A DNA stretch of 34,743 nt from Candidatus Mediterraneibacter colneyensis. Lineage in GTDB: Bacteria; Bacillota; Clostridia; Lachnospirales; Lachnospiraceae. Both the position numbers and the translations under genes were made by a program. The notes beneath the pieces are model-generated. The model saw only the letters and a program-made list of their open reading frames with translations. It was not told the DNA's origin and ran no database searches. Within the stretch, counting starts at the first letter, position 1. Each line of letters begins with the position of its first letter. The stretch lies in NCBI GenBank assembly GCA_019114745.1, contig DXEY01000172.1, positions 1 to 34,743 of the forward strand. Reading direction: 5' to 3'. Positions 16,065-24,927 of the stretch are shown piece by piece.

Positions 16065-17243
16065 ATGACAGAAAAACGAAGTGTCCGATTTTTGAAATGG
16101 CTGCTCAGGGGTGTGGTGTCTTACGCGATTTTCATCTCAGCCGGTGTGCTGCTGTCTTTTGTTCCTGGAAGCCGGCTCGGTTTGTCTGAAGAGACTTTTT
16201 TGAATCTGCGGATGTTTCTGATGATTTTGGGTCCGGTTTATCTTACGCTGACAGTTAAAATAATTCTGACCGTTTCAGCCGCATTGAAGGGACAGGAAAA
16301 AGATACTGCTGAAAAGAGCAGGGGAGTGCTGTATTTTGTTATGGCTCTTTTGCTATCTGCCAGTCTGTCCGGTTCGCAGACGGTTTCCGACCTGTCCACC
16401 GGATATGCCGGGAGCAAGGGACTGCGGAATCTGGCGAAAAGCAGCCGTTATTCCATGAAGGGCAGGCGGTTTTTAAATGTATTTCTGCCGGTGGGATTCT
16501 ATCTGTTGATTTTGGAAGTGCTGACCCTTCTGGTCAGCATTGTTTCCTTTGCCCCTCTGCCGGAATCTGTGAGCAATGTGTTCCTCTTTCTGATCGCGCT
16601 GACCGCCCTGTCGCTCGTTTTTATCCCGCTTGTTCTTTCTCTGGTTTCCGGGTATCGGGGAGATAAAGCAGAATATGCTCAGAAACGTTCGGAAGAAAAA
16701 CAGAAGGCGGCTATGGCGGACGGTATGGTGCTTGAAACAGATCCCATCCGCCGCAGGGAGTATCTGCGTCTGCCGAAAATACTGACACTGCTTGTCTGTC
16801 CCTGCGTCTGTCTGGTTTCTGTTCCGGTGCTTGTTGCTACAAGGGACCTTCAGGCTCTTCTGGTTGTCAGGATGGTGCGGATGCCGTTTGTTTTACTGAT
16901 GGCAGCTTCGGTATTTTCCGTTATCCCTCTGCTGCTGTATTGGGCGAACTGTTCCGGAACCTCGCTGGTTCAGAGGATTTATATAGTCAAGGATCAGTTA
17001 TACTATACCGGTTACAGCGGCAGTATGGAGGAGCGAGTGGAATTTACCTTTATCCTGCTCCATCTGGAGCGCTGCCAGGTCGGGAAAAGAACAATCCGCA
17101 TCCGGGGCAGGTTTGTGAAAATAACGAAAGACGCTTACGGTACCGGGACCAAAGGACCGCTTACGAAAACCCTGCTGATTCCCCGGACTTTCCCTGTGGA
17201 ACAGGAACGGGCGCTGCTGGGATTTTTAGAGAAATATTCCTGA
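16065..17243 (+). CDS. unrecognised polytopic membrane protein with a C-terminal soluble domain
   Basis: I do not recognise this 392-residue protein. About seven hydrophobic segments are visible (roughly residues 10-30, 45-70, 82-100, 143-170, 178-205, 235-258 and 270-295). They are followed by a hydrophilic C-terminal domain of about 90 residues that looks beta-rich (QRIYIVKDQLYYTGYSG...VEFTFILLHLERCQVGKRTI). It might be a small PH-like or signalling domain, but no motif decides. I prefer the ATG at 16065, with AAGGGGG 5-12 bases upstream, to the in-frame ATG at 15996. The 15996 choice would place the start upstream of a TATAAT box at 16023-16028 and adds a non-conserved tail. No good -35 accompanies that box. 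The 3' end overlaps a minus-strand gene relic, so the locus has been rearranged. Neighbours give no functional clue. Confidence 0.6.
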   Translation: MTEKRSVRFLKWLLRGVVSYAIFISAGVLLSFVPGSRLGLSEETFLNLRMFLMILGPVYLTLTVKIILTVSAALKGQEKDTAEKSRGVLYFVMALLLSASLSGSQTVSDLSTGYAGSKGLRNLAKSSRYSMKGRRFLNVFLPVGFYLLILEVLTLLVSIVSFAPLPESVSNVFLFLIALTALSLVFIPLVLSLVSGYRGDKAEYAQKRSEEKQKAAMADGMVLETDPIRRREYLRLPKILTLLVCPCVCLVSVPVLVATRDLQALLVVRMVRMPFVLLMAASVFSVIPLLLYWANCSGTSLVQRIYIVKDQLYYTGYSGSMEERVEFTFILLHLERCQVGKRTIRIRGRFVKITKDAYGTGTKGPLTKTLLIPRTFPVEQERALLGFLEKYS

Positions 17244-17512
17244 TTGTGCAAAATAACTCTATCCAGGAATCCCGACTCATCAAAGGTCAGATTCCAATAT
17301 GCAGCCCCGGATGAAGTCTCCCGGTAGGTGAGACTGTGATCCATATAACTTTGATCCGGCGCGCCGTATCGTTTCAGCACATCCTCCCTGGAGGCCCATC
17401 CAGGCATGAGCCCGCCGGGAATCCGAAGATCCGTTCCGGAAAAATCATAATTTCCATAGATCACGCAGACAGTCCCTACAGTACATTGGGTTATATCCAG
17501 AGTCTGCCCGCT
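17231..17512 (-). pseudogene. relic of the C-terminal part of an unidentified (possibly exported) protein
   Basis: The 370-base gap between the membrane protein and murE holds, on the minus strand, a stop-free stretch of over 90 codons whose translation reads like real protein. It contains IYGNYDFSGTDLRIPGGLMP, then SREDVLKRYGAPDQ, then AYWNLTFDESGFLDRVILHN. The G-x-S-R-E-D-V-L-x-x-Y-G-x-P-D pattern resembles small lipoprotein/BamE-like repeats found in exported proteins of Clostridia. In the other direction it runs into codons that are simply the reverse of the membrane gene's 3' end, and upstream it begins at an in-frame TGA (17513-17515) with no start or ribosome binding site. I therefore read it as a truncated remnant, not a gene. 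The parent family is not identified. Confidence 0.55.
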
Positions 17513-17524
17513 TCATCCTATCCT

Positions 17525-17553
17525 TTGCAACTATCCACGGATTATGTTATCCT
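17525..17553 (+). promoter_or_regulatory. probable promoter of the murE operon
   Basis: TTGCAA (17525-17530), a 17-base spacer and TATCCT (17548-17553) lie about 60 bp before the murE start. Each box matches four of six consensus positions. It is the only plausible promoter seen for the long operon downstream. Confidence 0.55.
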
Positions 17554-17613
17554 ATAGAGTGACAATAAAGAATCCAATCCGAATCATGGAAGAGGAGCAG
17601 GAGGAATCATACT

Positions 17614-19083
17614 GTGAAATTAAGTAAACTACTGGAACGTCTGGAATACAAGGTTGTTCAGGGGAACGATGAGATTGAAGTGACGACGCTGATCAATGAC
17701 TCCCGGAAAGTGGAGGAAGGATCTGTGTTTGTATGCATCAGCGGAGCTGTGTCTGACGGACACCGGTTCATCCCGGATGTGGCGGGCAAAGGAGCAGCGG
17801 CTGTTATAGTGGAGAAGGAAGTGGAAGCGCCGGAGCATGTGACGGTCATCCGGGTAGAGGATACCAGATATGCGCTGGCGCTTATGTCCGCAGCCTATTT
17901 CGGATATCCGGCTGAGAAACTGAAAGTGATCGGCATAACCGGAACGAAAGGGAAAACTACCACTACCTATATGATCAAATCCATCCTGGACAGTGTAGGG
18001 TATAAAGTGGGTCTGATCGGCACGATCGAGGCTATCATCGGAGACGAAAAGATCCCGGCTTCCAACACGACGCCGGAGTCGTATACGATCCAACAGTATT
18101 TTGCGCGGATGGTGGAAGCAGGCTGCGACTGTGTTGTGATGGAAGTATCTTCCCAGGGGCTTATGCTCCACCGCACGGCCGGCATCCAGTTTGAGATCGG
18201 CATTTTTACGAATCTGGGAAAAGACCATATCGGGCCGAACGAACATAAAGACTTTGACGACTACAAACGCTGTAAGGGACTTTTGTTCAGGCAGTGTAAT
18301 CTGGGCATCGCCAATATTGACGACAGGTATTTCCGGGATGTGTTCCGCGGGGCAACCTGCCGCACAGAGACATTCGGGTTTTCCGCAGAGGCGGATCTCC
18401 GGGCAGAGGACGTACAGCTTGTCTCCAGACCCGGCTACCTGGGTGTGGCTTACCACGTGGCAGGGCTGATGGATTTCGATGTGGAGATCGATATCCCGGG
18501 GACGTTCAGCGTATACAATTCCCTGACTGCGATCTCGGTCTGCCGCCACTTTAAAGTGCCGGTGGATAAGATACGGGAAGCGCTCAAAAAGGCGAAAGTA
18601 AAAGGCAGGATCGAGATGGTCAAAGTGTCGGATGAATTTACGCTGATGATCGATTATGCACACAATGCGATGAGCCTTGAGAGCCTGCTTACCACATTAA
18701 AAGAATATCATCCGAAGCGCCTTGTGTGTCTCTTTGGCTGCGGCGGAAACCGGTCGAAAGACAGACGCTACGAGATGGGGGAAGTATCGGGAAGGCTGGC
18801 AGACCTGACGATCATCACGTCGGATAATCCGAGATTTGAGGAGCCCCAGGCGATCATAGACGACATCAAAGAGGGGATCGGAAGGACAGCCGGGAAGTAT
18901 GTGGAGATCTGTGACAGGAAAGAAGCGATCCGGTATGCGATCGAACACGGGCAGCCGGGGGATGTGATCGTTCTGGCAGGAAAAGGACATGAAGACTATC
19001 AGGAGATCAGAGGCGTCAAATATCCGATGGATGAACGCGTCCTGATCTCGGAAGTGTTAGAGGAAATAAAAGAAGGAAAGTAA
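17614..19083 (+). CDS. murE: UDP-N-acetylmuramoyl-tripeptide synthetase, meso-diaminopimelate-type
   Basis: It adds the third stem-peptide residue to UDP-MurNAc-L-Ala-D-Glu in the cytoplasm. The 489-residue protein has the three Mur ligase domains: an N-terminal UDP-binding domain containing INDSRKVEEGSVFVC, a central ATPase with the loop GTKGKTTTT at residues 110-118, and a C-terminal domain with DNPR at 404-407 (SDNPRFEEPQ). DNPR is the meso-diaminopimelate discriminator; lysine-adding enzymes differ here. The start is GTG at 17614 behind AGGAGG, 10 bases away, and matches the family's N-terminus (MKLSKLLERLEYKVVQG). It opens the tight operon with priA four bases downstream. Some Clostridia carry a second MurE-like (MurT-related) protein, but the sequence here looks like the canonical enzyme. 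Confidence 0.95.
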   Translation: MKLSKLLERLEYKVVQGNDEIEVTTLINDSRKVEEGSVFVCISGAVSDGHRFIPDVAGKGAAAVIVEKEVEAPEHVTVIRVEDTRYALALMSAAYFGYPAEKLKVIGITGTKGKTTTTYMIKSILDSVGYKVGLIGTIEAIIGDEKIPASNTTPESYTIQQYFARMVEAGCDCVVMEVSSQGLMLHRTAGIQFEIGIFTNLGKDHIGPNEHKDFDDYKRCKGLLFRQCNLGIANIDDRYFRDVFRGATCRTETFGFSAEADLRAEDVQLVSRPGYLGVAYHVAGLMDFDVEIDIPGTFSVYNSLTAISVCRHFKVPVDKIREALKKAKVKGRIEMVKVSDEFTLMIDYAHNAMSLESLLTTLKEYHPKRLVCLFGCGGNRSKDRRYEMGEVSGRLADLTIITSDNPRFEEPQAIIDDIKEGIGRTAGKYVEICDRKEAIRYAIEHGQPGDVIVLAGKGHEDYQEIRGVKYPMDERVLISEVLEEIKEGK

Positions 19084-19087
19084 CCGC

Positions 19088-21346
19088 GTGTTTGCAGATG
19101 TGATCATAGACATACAACATGAAAAACTGGATAAGATCTTTCAGTACCGTATCCCGGAGGCGATCGGTGAGAAGCTGGAAGCAGGGATGGAGGTTATCGT
19201 CCCTTTCGGGAAGGGAAACCGTCAGATCAAAGGGTATGTGACGGGCATCTCCGAGACGTGCGATTATGACCTGTCCAAGGTGAAGGATATCGCAGCGATC
19301 TCTGAGCAGGGCGTGGAGATCGAGGCAAAGCTCATCGCCCTTGCCGCCTGGATGAAACAGAACTATGGCGGCACTATGATCCAGGCGCTGAAGACCGTCC
19401 TCCCCATCAAGCAGAAAGAAAATGCCAAAGTAAAGAAACGGCTGCGTCTGCTGCTGGATCGGGATACCGGGGAGCGCCAGCTCCATTACTATCTGGAAAA
19501 GAACCAGAAAGCCCGCGCCAGACTGATGGCGGCTCTTCTGGACGACCCGGTGCTGGAGTATGAGCTTGTGACAAAGAAGTTAAATATCACAATGCCGGTG
19601 ATCCGCGCCCTTGAGGAACAGGGCGTGCTGGCACTGGAGACAGAGCAGGTTTTCAGGGATCCGGTAAAAAAGGCGGAAGGGCCGGCGAAGCAGATCACAT
19701 TTACAGATGAACAGCGGCATGTGATCGGGCGGTTCCGTGAGGACTATCTGTCAGGGGAGAGAAAAACGTATCTGATCCACGGGGTGACCGGGAGCGGTAA
19801 GACGGAAGTATATATGGAGATGATACAGACCGTGGTGGATCAGGGAAAGCAGGCGATCGTGCTGATCCCGGAGATTGCCCTGACCTATCAGACGGTCATG
19901 CGCTTTTACAGAAAGTTTGGCGGGCGGGTATCGATCATGAACTCACGACTTTCTCCCGGGGAGAGATATGACCAGATGATGCGTGCCCGCGCGGGAGAGG
20001 TGGACGTGATGATCGGTCCGAGATCTGCGCTGTTTACGCCGTTTCCGGATCTGGGTCTGATCGTGATCGATGAGGAACATGAGCCGACTTACAAGAGCGA
20101 ACAGACGCCACGGTATCACGCCAGGGAGACCGCAGTCAGGCGGGCTCAGATGGAAGGGGCGAGCGTCGTGCTCGGAAGCGCCACTCCTTCCATGGAAGCC
20201 ATGTACCGCGCAAGGCGGGGCGAGTATGAGCTTTTCGAGATGAAGAACCGTTCCCGTATGCAGAAGATGGCGGAAGTATATACCGTTGATATGAGGGAAG
20301 AATTAAAGAGTGGCAGCCGTTCGATCCTGAGCAGAAAGCTCTCGGAGCTTATGGCAGACCGGTTGGAGAAAAAAGAGCAGATCATGCTCTTCTTAAACCG
20401 CCGGGGGTACTCCGGTTTTGTCTCATGCAGAGAATGCGGATATGTGGTAAAATGTCCCCATTGCGACGTGTCTCTCTCTGTCCACAGGGACGGGATCATG
20501 AGATGCCACTACTGTGGGTACGAACAGCCGAGGATCACAGAGTGCCCGGAATGCGGATCCCGGTATATCGGGGAATTTCGTGCCGGCACCCAGCAGATCG
20601 AAGACATTGTAAAAGCACAGTTCCCGGACGCGCGGGTACTCAGGATGGATATGGACACGACAAGACAGAAAGATGCCCATGAAAAGATCCTGTCCGCATT
20701 TGCCAATGAGGAGGCGGATGTGTTAGTGGGAACCCAGATGATCGTGAAGGGACACGATTTCCCGAACGTCACTCTGGTCGGAGTGCTTGCGGCGGATATG
20801 TCTCTCTATACGGCAGATTACCGTTCCGGTGAGCGGACATTCCAGCTTTTGACCCAGGCGGCAGGACGTGCCGGCAGGGGGGAGCGGCCCGGGGCGGCTG
20901 TGATCCAGACTTACGATCCGGGACATTATGCCATCGAGACTGCTGCCGCCCAGGACTATGAAGCGTTTTATGAAGAAGAGATCCGCTACCGTGAGCTTAT
21001 GGGTTACCCTCCGGCGGAACACCTCCTTGCCGTTCATGCGGCTTCTGAAGATCAGCCGCTCCTGGAAGAGGGCTGCCGTTATCTGAAGGCATATATCCTG
21101 CGGATCATCCGCAGTATGGAGAGAGGCGGGACAGACGGCAGAGACCGGGAGAGAGAGGGAGCGCAGGTGATCGGCCCTGCCAGCCCGGGGATCGACAAGA
21201 TCAAAGATGTTTACCGCCGGGTGATCTATATCAAGGCATATGAATATAAAGCGCTCGTTGGGATAAAAGACAAAACAGAACAATATATTGAGATAAACAC
21301 AGGTTTTAATAAGATACGGATCCAGTTTGACTTTGATCCGATGTAA
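19088..21346 (+). CDS. priA: primosomal protein N', replication restart helicase
   Basis: It recognises stalled or broken forks and reloads the replicative helicase. The 752 residues contain the N-terminal 3'-end-binding region ([18 protein letters not shown]), then a superfamily 2 helicase with Walker A GVTGSGKT at 232-239 and Walker B DEEH at 328-331. The aromatic-rich loop [14 protein letters not shown] follows. Eight zinc ligands form four CXXC pairs at 447/450, 456/459, 473/476 and 486/489, inserted between the helicase lobes, as in all PriA proteins. [24 protein letters not shown] pair of helicase motifs is intact. The start is GTG at 19088, four bases after murE stops, with AAGGAAAG upstream. 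It clusters with def and fmt here as in many Firmicutes. It looks complete and functional. Confidence 0.96.
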   Translation: MFADVIIDIQHEKLDKIFQYRIPEAIGEKLEAGMEVIVPFGKGNRQIKGYVTGISETCDYDLSKVKDIAAISEQGVEIEAKLIALAAWMKQNYGGTMIQALKTVLPIKQKENAKVKKRLRLLLDRDTGERQLHYYLEKNQKARARLMAALLDDPVLEYELVTKKLNITMPVIRALEEQGVLALETEQVFRDPVKKAEGPAKQITFTDEQRHVIGRFREDYLSGERKTYLIHGVTGSGKTEVYMEMIQTVVDQGKQAIVLIPEIALTYQTVMRFYRKFGGRVSIMNSRLSPGERYDQMMRARAGEVDVMIGPRSALFTPFPDLGLIVIDEEHEPTYKSEQTPRYHARETAVRRAQMEGASVVLGSATPSMEAMYRARRGEYELFEMKNRSRMQKMAEVYTVDMREELKSGSRSILSRKLSELMADRLEKKEQIMLFLNRRGYSGFVSCRECGYVVKCPHCDVSLSVHRDGIMRCHYCGYEQPRITECPECGSRYIGEFRAGTQQIEDIVKAQFPDARVLRMDMDTTRQKDAHEKILSAFANEEADVLVGTQMIVKGHDFPNVTLVGVLAADMSLYTADYRSGERTFQLLTQAAGRAGRGERPGAAVIQTYDPGHYAIETAAAQDYEAFYEEEIRYRELMGYPPAEHLLAVHAASEDQPLLEEGCRYLKAYILRIIRSMERGGTDGRDREREGAQVIGPASPGIDKIKDVYRRVIYIKAYEYKALVGIKDKTEQYIEINTGFNKIRIQFDFDPM

Positions 21347-21374
21347 AACACACAGAATGAAAAGGAGGCCAATC

Positions 21375-21884
21375 ATGGCAATCAGACAGGTAAGAGAGAT
21401 AGGCGATGAGATATTGACAAAACAGTGTAAGGCAGTCCCGAAGATGACGCTGCGCACAAAGATCCTGATCGGGGACATGCTGGAGACGATGTATGAGTAT
21501 AACGGCGTCGGGCTGGCAGCTCCTCAGGTGGGAGTCCTCAAAAGGATTGTAGTGATCGACGTGGGGGAAGGCCCGATCGTGCTGATCAACCCGGAGATCA
21601 TCGAGACTTCCGGTGAACAGACCGGAGAGGAAGGCTGTCTGAGCGTTCCGGGAAAATGGGGCATCGTAACACGACCTGACCATGTGAAGGTGAGAGCCCT
21701 GAACCAGGAGATGGAGCCTGTGGAACTGGAAGGGGAAGGCCTGCTGGCAAGAGCATTCTGCCACGAGATCGACCATCTGTCCGGGGAACTGTATGTAGAT
21801 AAAACGGAGGACGGACTCCACGATGTGACTTATGACAGCGGCGATGCTGACGGGGAGGACGAAGGAGAAGAAACGGAGGAATAG
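21375..21884 (+). CDS. def: peptide deformylase
   Basis: It removes the formyl group from the initiator methionine of new proteins, as a metal hydrolase at the ribosome exit. The 169-residue sequence has all three conserved motifs: [15 protein letters not shown] with the metal-binding cysteine at 88, and HEIDH at 130-134 with two histidine ligands and the catalytic glutamate. The start is ATG at 21375, 6 bases after AAAGGAGG (21361-21368); an in-frame ATG at 21327 overlaps the end of priA, lacks a site and adds non-conserved residues. The acidic C-terminal tail ([15 protein letters not shown]-type) is a common low-complexity end. It is followed after four bases by fmt, whose product creates the formyl group this enzyme removes. 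Confidence 0.96.
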   Translation: MAIRQVREIGDEILTKQCKAVPKMTLRTKILIGDMLETMYEYNGVGLAAPQVGVLKRIVVIDVGEGPIVLINPEIIETSGEQTGEEGCLSVPGKWGIVTRPDHVKVRALNQEMEPVELEGEGLLARAFCHEIDHLSGELYVDKTEDGLHDVTYDSGDADGEDEGEETEE

Positions 21885-21888
21885 AGCG

Positions 21889-22827
21889 ATGCGTGTGATC
21901 TTTATGGGAACCCCCGAATTTTCCGTGGGAACATTAGAGGCGCTGATCGCGGCGGGACATGAAGTGTGCCTGGCTGTGACTCAGCCGGATAAGCCAAAAG
22001 GCAGGGGCAGGGCGATGCAGGCTCCGCCAGTGAAAGAGAGGGCGGAGTTTTATGGCATCCCGGTCTGTCAGCCGAAGAGAGTGAGGGATCCGGAGTGCGT
22101 GGAGGAACTGAGAAAATTTAATGCGGATGTGATCGTTGTAGTGGCGTTTGGACAGATCCTTCCGAAGTCGATACTGGAACTGACGCCTTACGGATGTATT
22201 AATGTACATGCGTCTCTTCTTCCAAAGTACCGCGGCGCGGCTCCGATCCAGTGGGCGATCATCGACGGCGAGACGGTGACGGGAGTGACTACGATGCAGA
22301 TGGATGAGGGACTGGATACCGGGGATATGATCATGAAAACGGAAGTCCCCATTACGGAAGACGAGACAGGGGATACCCTTCATGACAAGCTGGCGGCAGC
22401 AGGGGCGCAGCTCTGCGTGGAGACCCTGAAGGCGCTGGAAGATCAGACGGCGTCATTTGAAAAACAGGGGGACAGTCCTACAGCCTATGCTAAAATGCTC
22501 ACAAAAGAACTGGGAAACATTGACTGGAACTGCCCGGCGGTCCAGATCGGGCGCCTGATCCGGGGACTGAATTCATGGCCCGGCGCATATACACGGTGGA
22601 ACGGCAAAGTAATGAAGATTTGGAAGGCAAAGGCAGAGACATGCGAAAAGCCCCAGGCAGATCCGGGAACGGTAGTTTCTGTCGGAAAAAATGAGTTCGC
22701 CGTACAGACAGGCGACGGCATCCTGCGCGTGCTGGAAGTTCAGATGCCGGGAAAGAAGAGGATGGAGACAGGTGCCTTCCTGAGGGGGAATACGATGGAG
22801 CCGGGGAGTGTTCTGACAAGCGAGTGA
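21889..22827 (+). CDS. fmt: methionyl-tRNA formyltransferase
   Basis: It transfers a formyl group from 10-formyltetrahydrofolate to Met-tRNA-fMet for translation initiation. The 312-residue protein begins MRVIFMGTPEFSVGTLEAL. It has the catalytic core INVHASLLPKYRGAAPIQWAI (near residues 104-124, with the conserved N and H) and the downstream GVTTMQMDEGLDTGDM with the catalytic aspartate region. A C-terminal OB-like tRNA-binding domain follows (IRGLNSWPGAYTRWNGK). I chose ATG 21889 with GGAGGA 8 bases upstream; an in-frame ATG at 21832 would overlap def by 50 bases. The def-fmt pair is a classical functional couple and is probably co-translated. The next gene begins 42 bp after the stop. Confidence 0.96.
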   Translation: MRVIFMGTPEFSVGTLEALIAAGHEVCLAVTQPDKPKGRGRAMQAPPVKERAEFYGIPVCQPKRVRDPECVEELRKFNADVIVVVAFGQILPKSILELTPYGCINVHASLLPKYRGAAPIQWAIIDGETVTGVTTMQMDEGLDTGDMIMKTEVPITEDETGDTLHDKLAAAGAQLCVETLKALEDQTASFEKQGDSPTAYAKMLTKELGNIDWNCPAVQIGRLIRGLNSWPGAYTRWNGKVMKIWKAKAETCEKPQADPGTVVSVGKNEFAVQTGDGILRVLEVQMPGKKRMETGAFLRGNTMEPGSVLTSE

Positions 22828-22868
22828 TGCAGGGAACACCGGCGTTCTGAATGCAGGAGGTTGCGATT

Positions 22869-23570
22869 ATGTTTTACTATTATTATGACTGGACCTATAT
22901 CCTTGTTGTTATCGGTGCGGTTATCTGTATTGCGGCATCAGGAAGAGTGAACAGCGTCTTTTCCCGCTATTCAGGAGTGAGAAGCCGTCTCGGCCTGACC
23001 GGGAGGGAAGCGGCTGAACAGATCCTGCACAGAAATGGGATCTATGACGTACAGGTGATCCATATTTCCGGGAATCTGACCGACCATTATAATCCGGGGA
23101 AAAAGACCCTCGGGCTGTCGGACACGGTATATAATTCTACTTCTGTGGCTGCTATTGGAGTGGCAGCTCATGAGTGCGGGCACGCGGTGCAGCATGCAGT
23201 CGGCTATGCCCCGCTGTCCATCCGGGGAGCGCTGGTTCCTGTGGCAAATATCGGATCCATGGCGGCATGGCCGCTGATCATCATCGGGCTTCTGATGAAC
23301 GGTCAGACTGCGGCGCTGTTCATCAATCTGGGGATCCTGCTCTTTTCGGCAGCAGTGCTCTTTCAGCTCGTGACCCTTCCGGTGGAATTTAACGCATCGA
23401 GACGGGCGGTAAAAGAACTGGAGTCCTCAGGAATGCTCTATCAGGATGAGGCGGCGTCAGTTAAAAAGGTGCTGGGTGCGGCGGCGCTCACTTATGTAGC
23501 GAGTGCGGCGGCGATGATCCTGCAGCTGCTGCGTCTCATTATCATTGGAGGAAGAAGAAGGAATGACTAA
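22869..23570 (+). CDS. membrane-bound neutral zinc metallopeptidase (Zn_peptidase_2 / YugP-like)
   Basis: This 233-residue protein has an N-terminal membrane helix (residues 8-28). A catalytic zincin motif HECGH follows at residues 101-105, within AAHECGHAVQHAVGY. Two or three more C-terminal helices (about 125-180 and 205-228) bracket a loop containing LPVEFNASRRA, the third-ligand glutamate region of this family. It matches the uncharacterised Firmicute family of which B. subtilis YugP is a member. The substrate is unknown, and a role in membrane or envelope protein turnover is a guess from the topology. Start ATG 22869 follows AGGAGG at 22855-22860; an ATG at 22851 in the same frame contains that site and is not used. 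The last eight bases overlap the rsmB start. Confidence 0.87.
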   Translation: MFYYYYDWTYILVVIGAVICIAASGRVNSVFSRYSGVRSRLGLTGREAAEQILHRNGIYDVQVIHISGNLTDHYNPGKKTLGLSDTVYNSTSVAAIGVAAHECGHAVQHAVGYAPLSIRGALVPVANIGSMAAWPLIIIGLLMNGQTAALFINLGILLFSAAVLFQLVTLPVEFNASRRAVKELESSGMLYQDEAASVKKVLGAAALTYVASAAAMILQLLRLIIIGGRRRND

Positions 23571-24921
23571 GGGGATCAATGAACGGGAGATCGTGCTGTC
23601 AGTTCTGATGGAAGTGACAGAACACGGGCAGTACAGCCATATCATCCTCCGCGACGTGCTTTCCAAGTATCAGTATCTGGAGAAGCGCGAGCGGGCGTTT
23701 ATCACCAGAGTGACAGAAGGAACTCTGGAGCACATGATCGAGATCGATTATATCCTGGATCAGTTTTCCAAAGTAAAAGTAAAGAAGATGAAGCCGGTGA
23801 TCCGCAATCTTTTAAGAAGCGCGGTATACCAGATCAAATATATGGACAGCGTGCCGGACCGCGCCGTGTGCAGCGAGTCGGTTAAACTGGCGGTGCGGAA
23901 AGGATTTTCCGGGCTGAAGGGATACGTGAACGGCGTCCTGCGCAGCGTGATCCGCGGCATTGATGATGTAAAATATCCGGAGTCCGGAATGGAACGGCTC
24001 TCCGTGATCTACTCCTGTCCGCTGTGGATCCTCAGGCTGTGGGAGAAAACTTACAGCGCAGAGGTGATCGAGACGATGCTGAAAGATTTTCAGCAGGAGA
24101 AACCGCTCACCATCCGATGCTGCCTGAACCGCACGGATCCGGAGGCGCTGAAAGAACAGCTTGAAGCGGAAGGCGTACAGGTGGAACAGCACCCATATCT
24201 CCCGTATGCGCTCAGAATTTCGGGGTATGACTATCTGGAAGATCTGAAAACATTTCGCGAAGGGCTTTTCACGGTGCAGGATATCAGTTCTATGCTGGCA
24301 GGCGAGCTGGCGGCGCCAGAGAAGGGAGCGCGGATCCTGGATGTCTGCGCGGCTCCGGGCGGGAAGTCGCTTCACCTTGCGGAAAAGCTGGAACTGGCAG
24401 GCGGGGGCACTGTGGAAGCAAGAGACCTGACGGAGTATAAGACAGAACTGATACGCGAGAATATCAGCCGTTCCGGCCTTACGAATATTACGGCGGTGTG
24501 CCGTGACGCATCGGTTTTCGATGAGACTATGGCTGAAAAAGCAGATATCGTCATTGCGGATCTGCCCTGTTCGGGGCTTGGCGTTATCGGCAAGAAGGCG
24601 GATCTGAGGTATAATTCTTCACCGGAAGGGATCGAGAGCCTGATCTGCCTGCAGCGAAAGATCCTGAGCTGCGTCCGGGCATATGTGAAGCCAGGCGGTA
24701 CGCTGGTCTACAGTACCTGTACGCTCAATGACGGGGAAAACATCGAGAATGTGCGGTGGTTTCTCCGGGAGTATCCGGAGTTTTCGCCTGCTGATATCAG
24801 AGAAGAGCTCTGTCCGCAGCTTGCGGGCAGTGTAGAGGAAAAAGGCTGTATCCAGCTCCTGCCGGGCGTACATGAGAGCGACGGATTTTTTATCGCAAAG
24901 CTGGTAAAACGGAGGAAGTAG
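23563..24921 (+). CDS. rsmB: 16S rRNA (cytosine-967-C5)-methyltransferase
   Basis: It methylates 16S rRNA using S-adenosylmethionine. The 452-residue protein has the family's N-terminal NusB-like RNA-binding domain (about residues 1-140, INEREIVLSVLMEV...FITRVTEGTL). The Rossmann methyltransferase follows with VCAAPGGKSLHLAEKL (SAM-binding). The two cysteines of m5C enzymes are C336 in DLPCSGLG (release) and C386 in YSTCTL (catalytic). The start is ATG 23563 inside the overlap ATGACTAA with the peptidase gene, with GGAGGAAGAAGAAGG upstream; an ATG at 23545 in the same frame would swallow that site. Order fmt-peptidase-rsmB-rlmN places rRNA modification next to initiation and signalling genes, as in B. 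subtilis where rsmB, rlmN, prpC and prkC are adjacent. Confidence 0.95.
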   Translation: MTKGINEREIVLSVLMEVTEHGQYSHIILRDVLSKYQYLEKRERAFITRVTEGTLEHMIEIDYILDQFSKVKVKKMKPVIRNLLRSAVYQIKYMDSVPDRAVCSESVKLAVRKGFSGLKGYVNGVLRSVIRGIDDVKYPESGMERLSVIYSCPLWILRLWEKTYSAEVIETMLKDFQQEKPLTIRCCLNRTDPEALKEQLEAEGVQVEQHPYLPYALRISGYDYLEDLKTFREGLFTVQDISSMLAGELAAPEKGARILDVCAAPGGKSLHLAEKLELAGGGTVEARDLTEYKTELIRENISRSGLTNITAVCRDASVFDETMAEKADIVIADLPCSGLGVIGKKADLRYNSSPEGIESLICLQRKILSCVRAYVKPGGTLVYSTCTLNDGENIENVRWFLREYPEFSPADIREELCPQLAGSVEEKGCIQLLPGVHESDGFFIAKLVKRRK

Positions 24922-24927
24922 AGACTT

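Noticed and set aside
17629-18663. 344-codon minus-strand open frame opposite murE
   Set aside because: It is antisense to a conserved gene, with no start signals.
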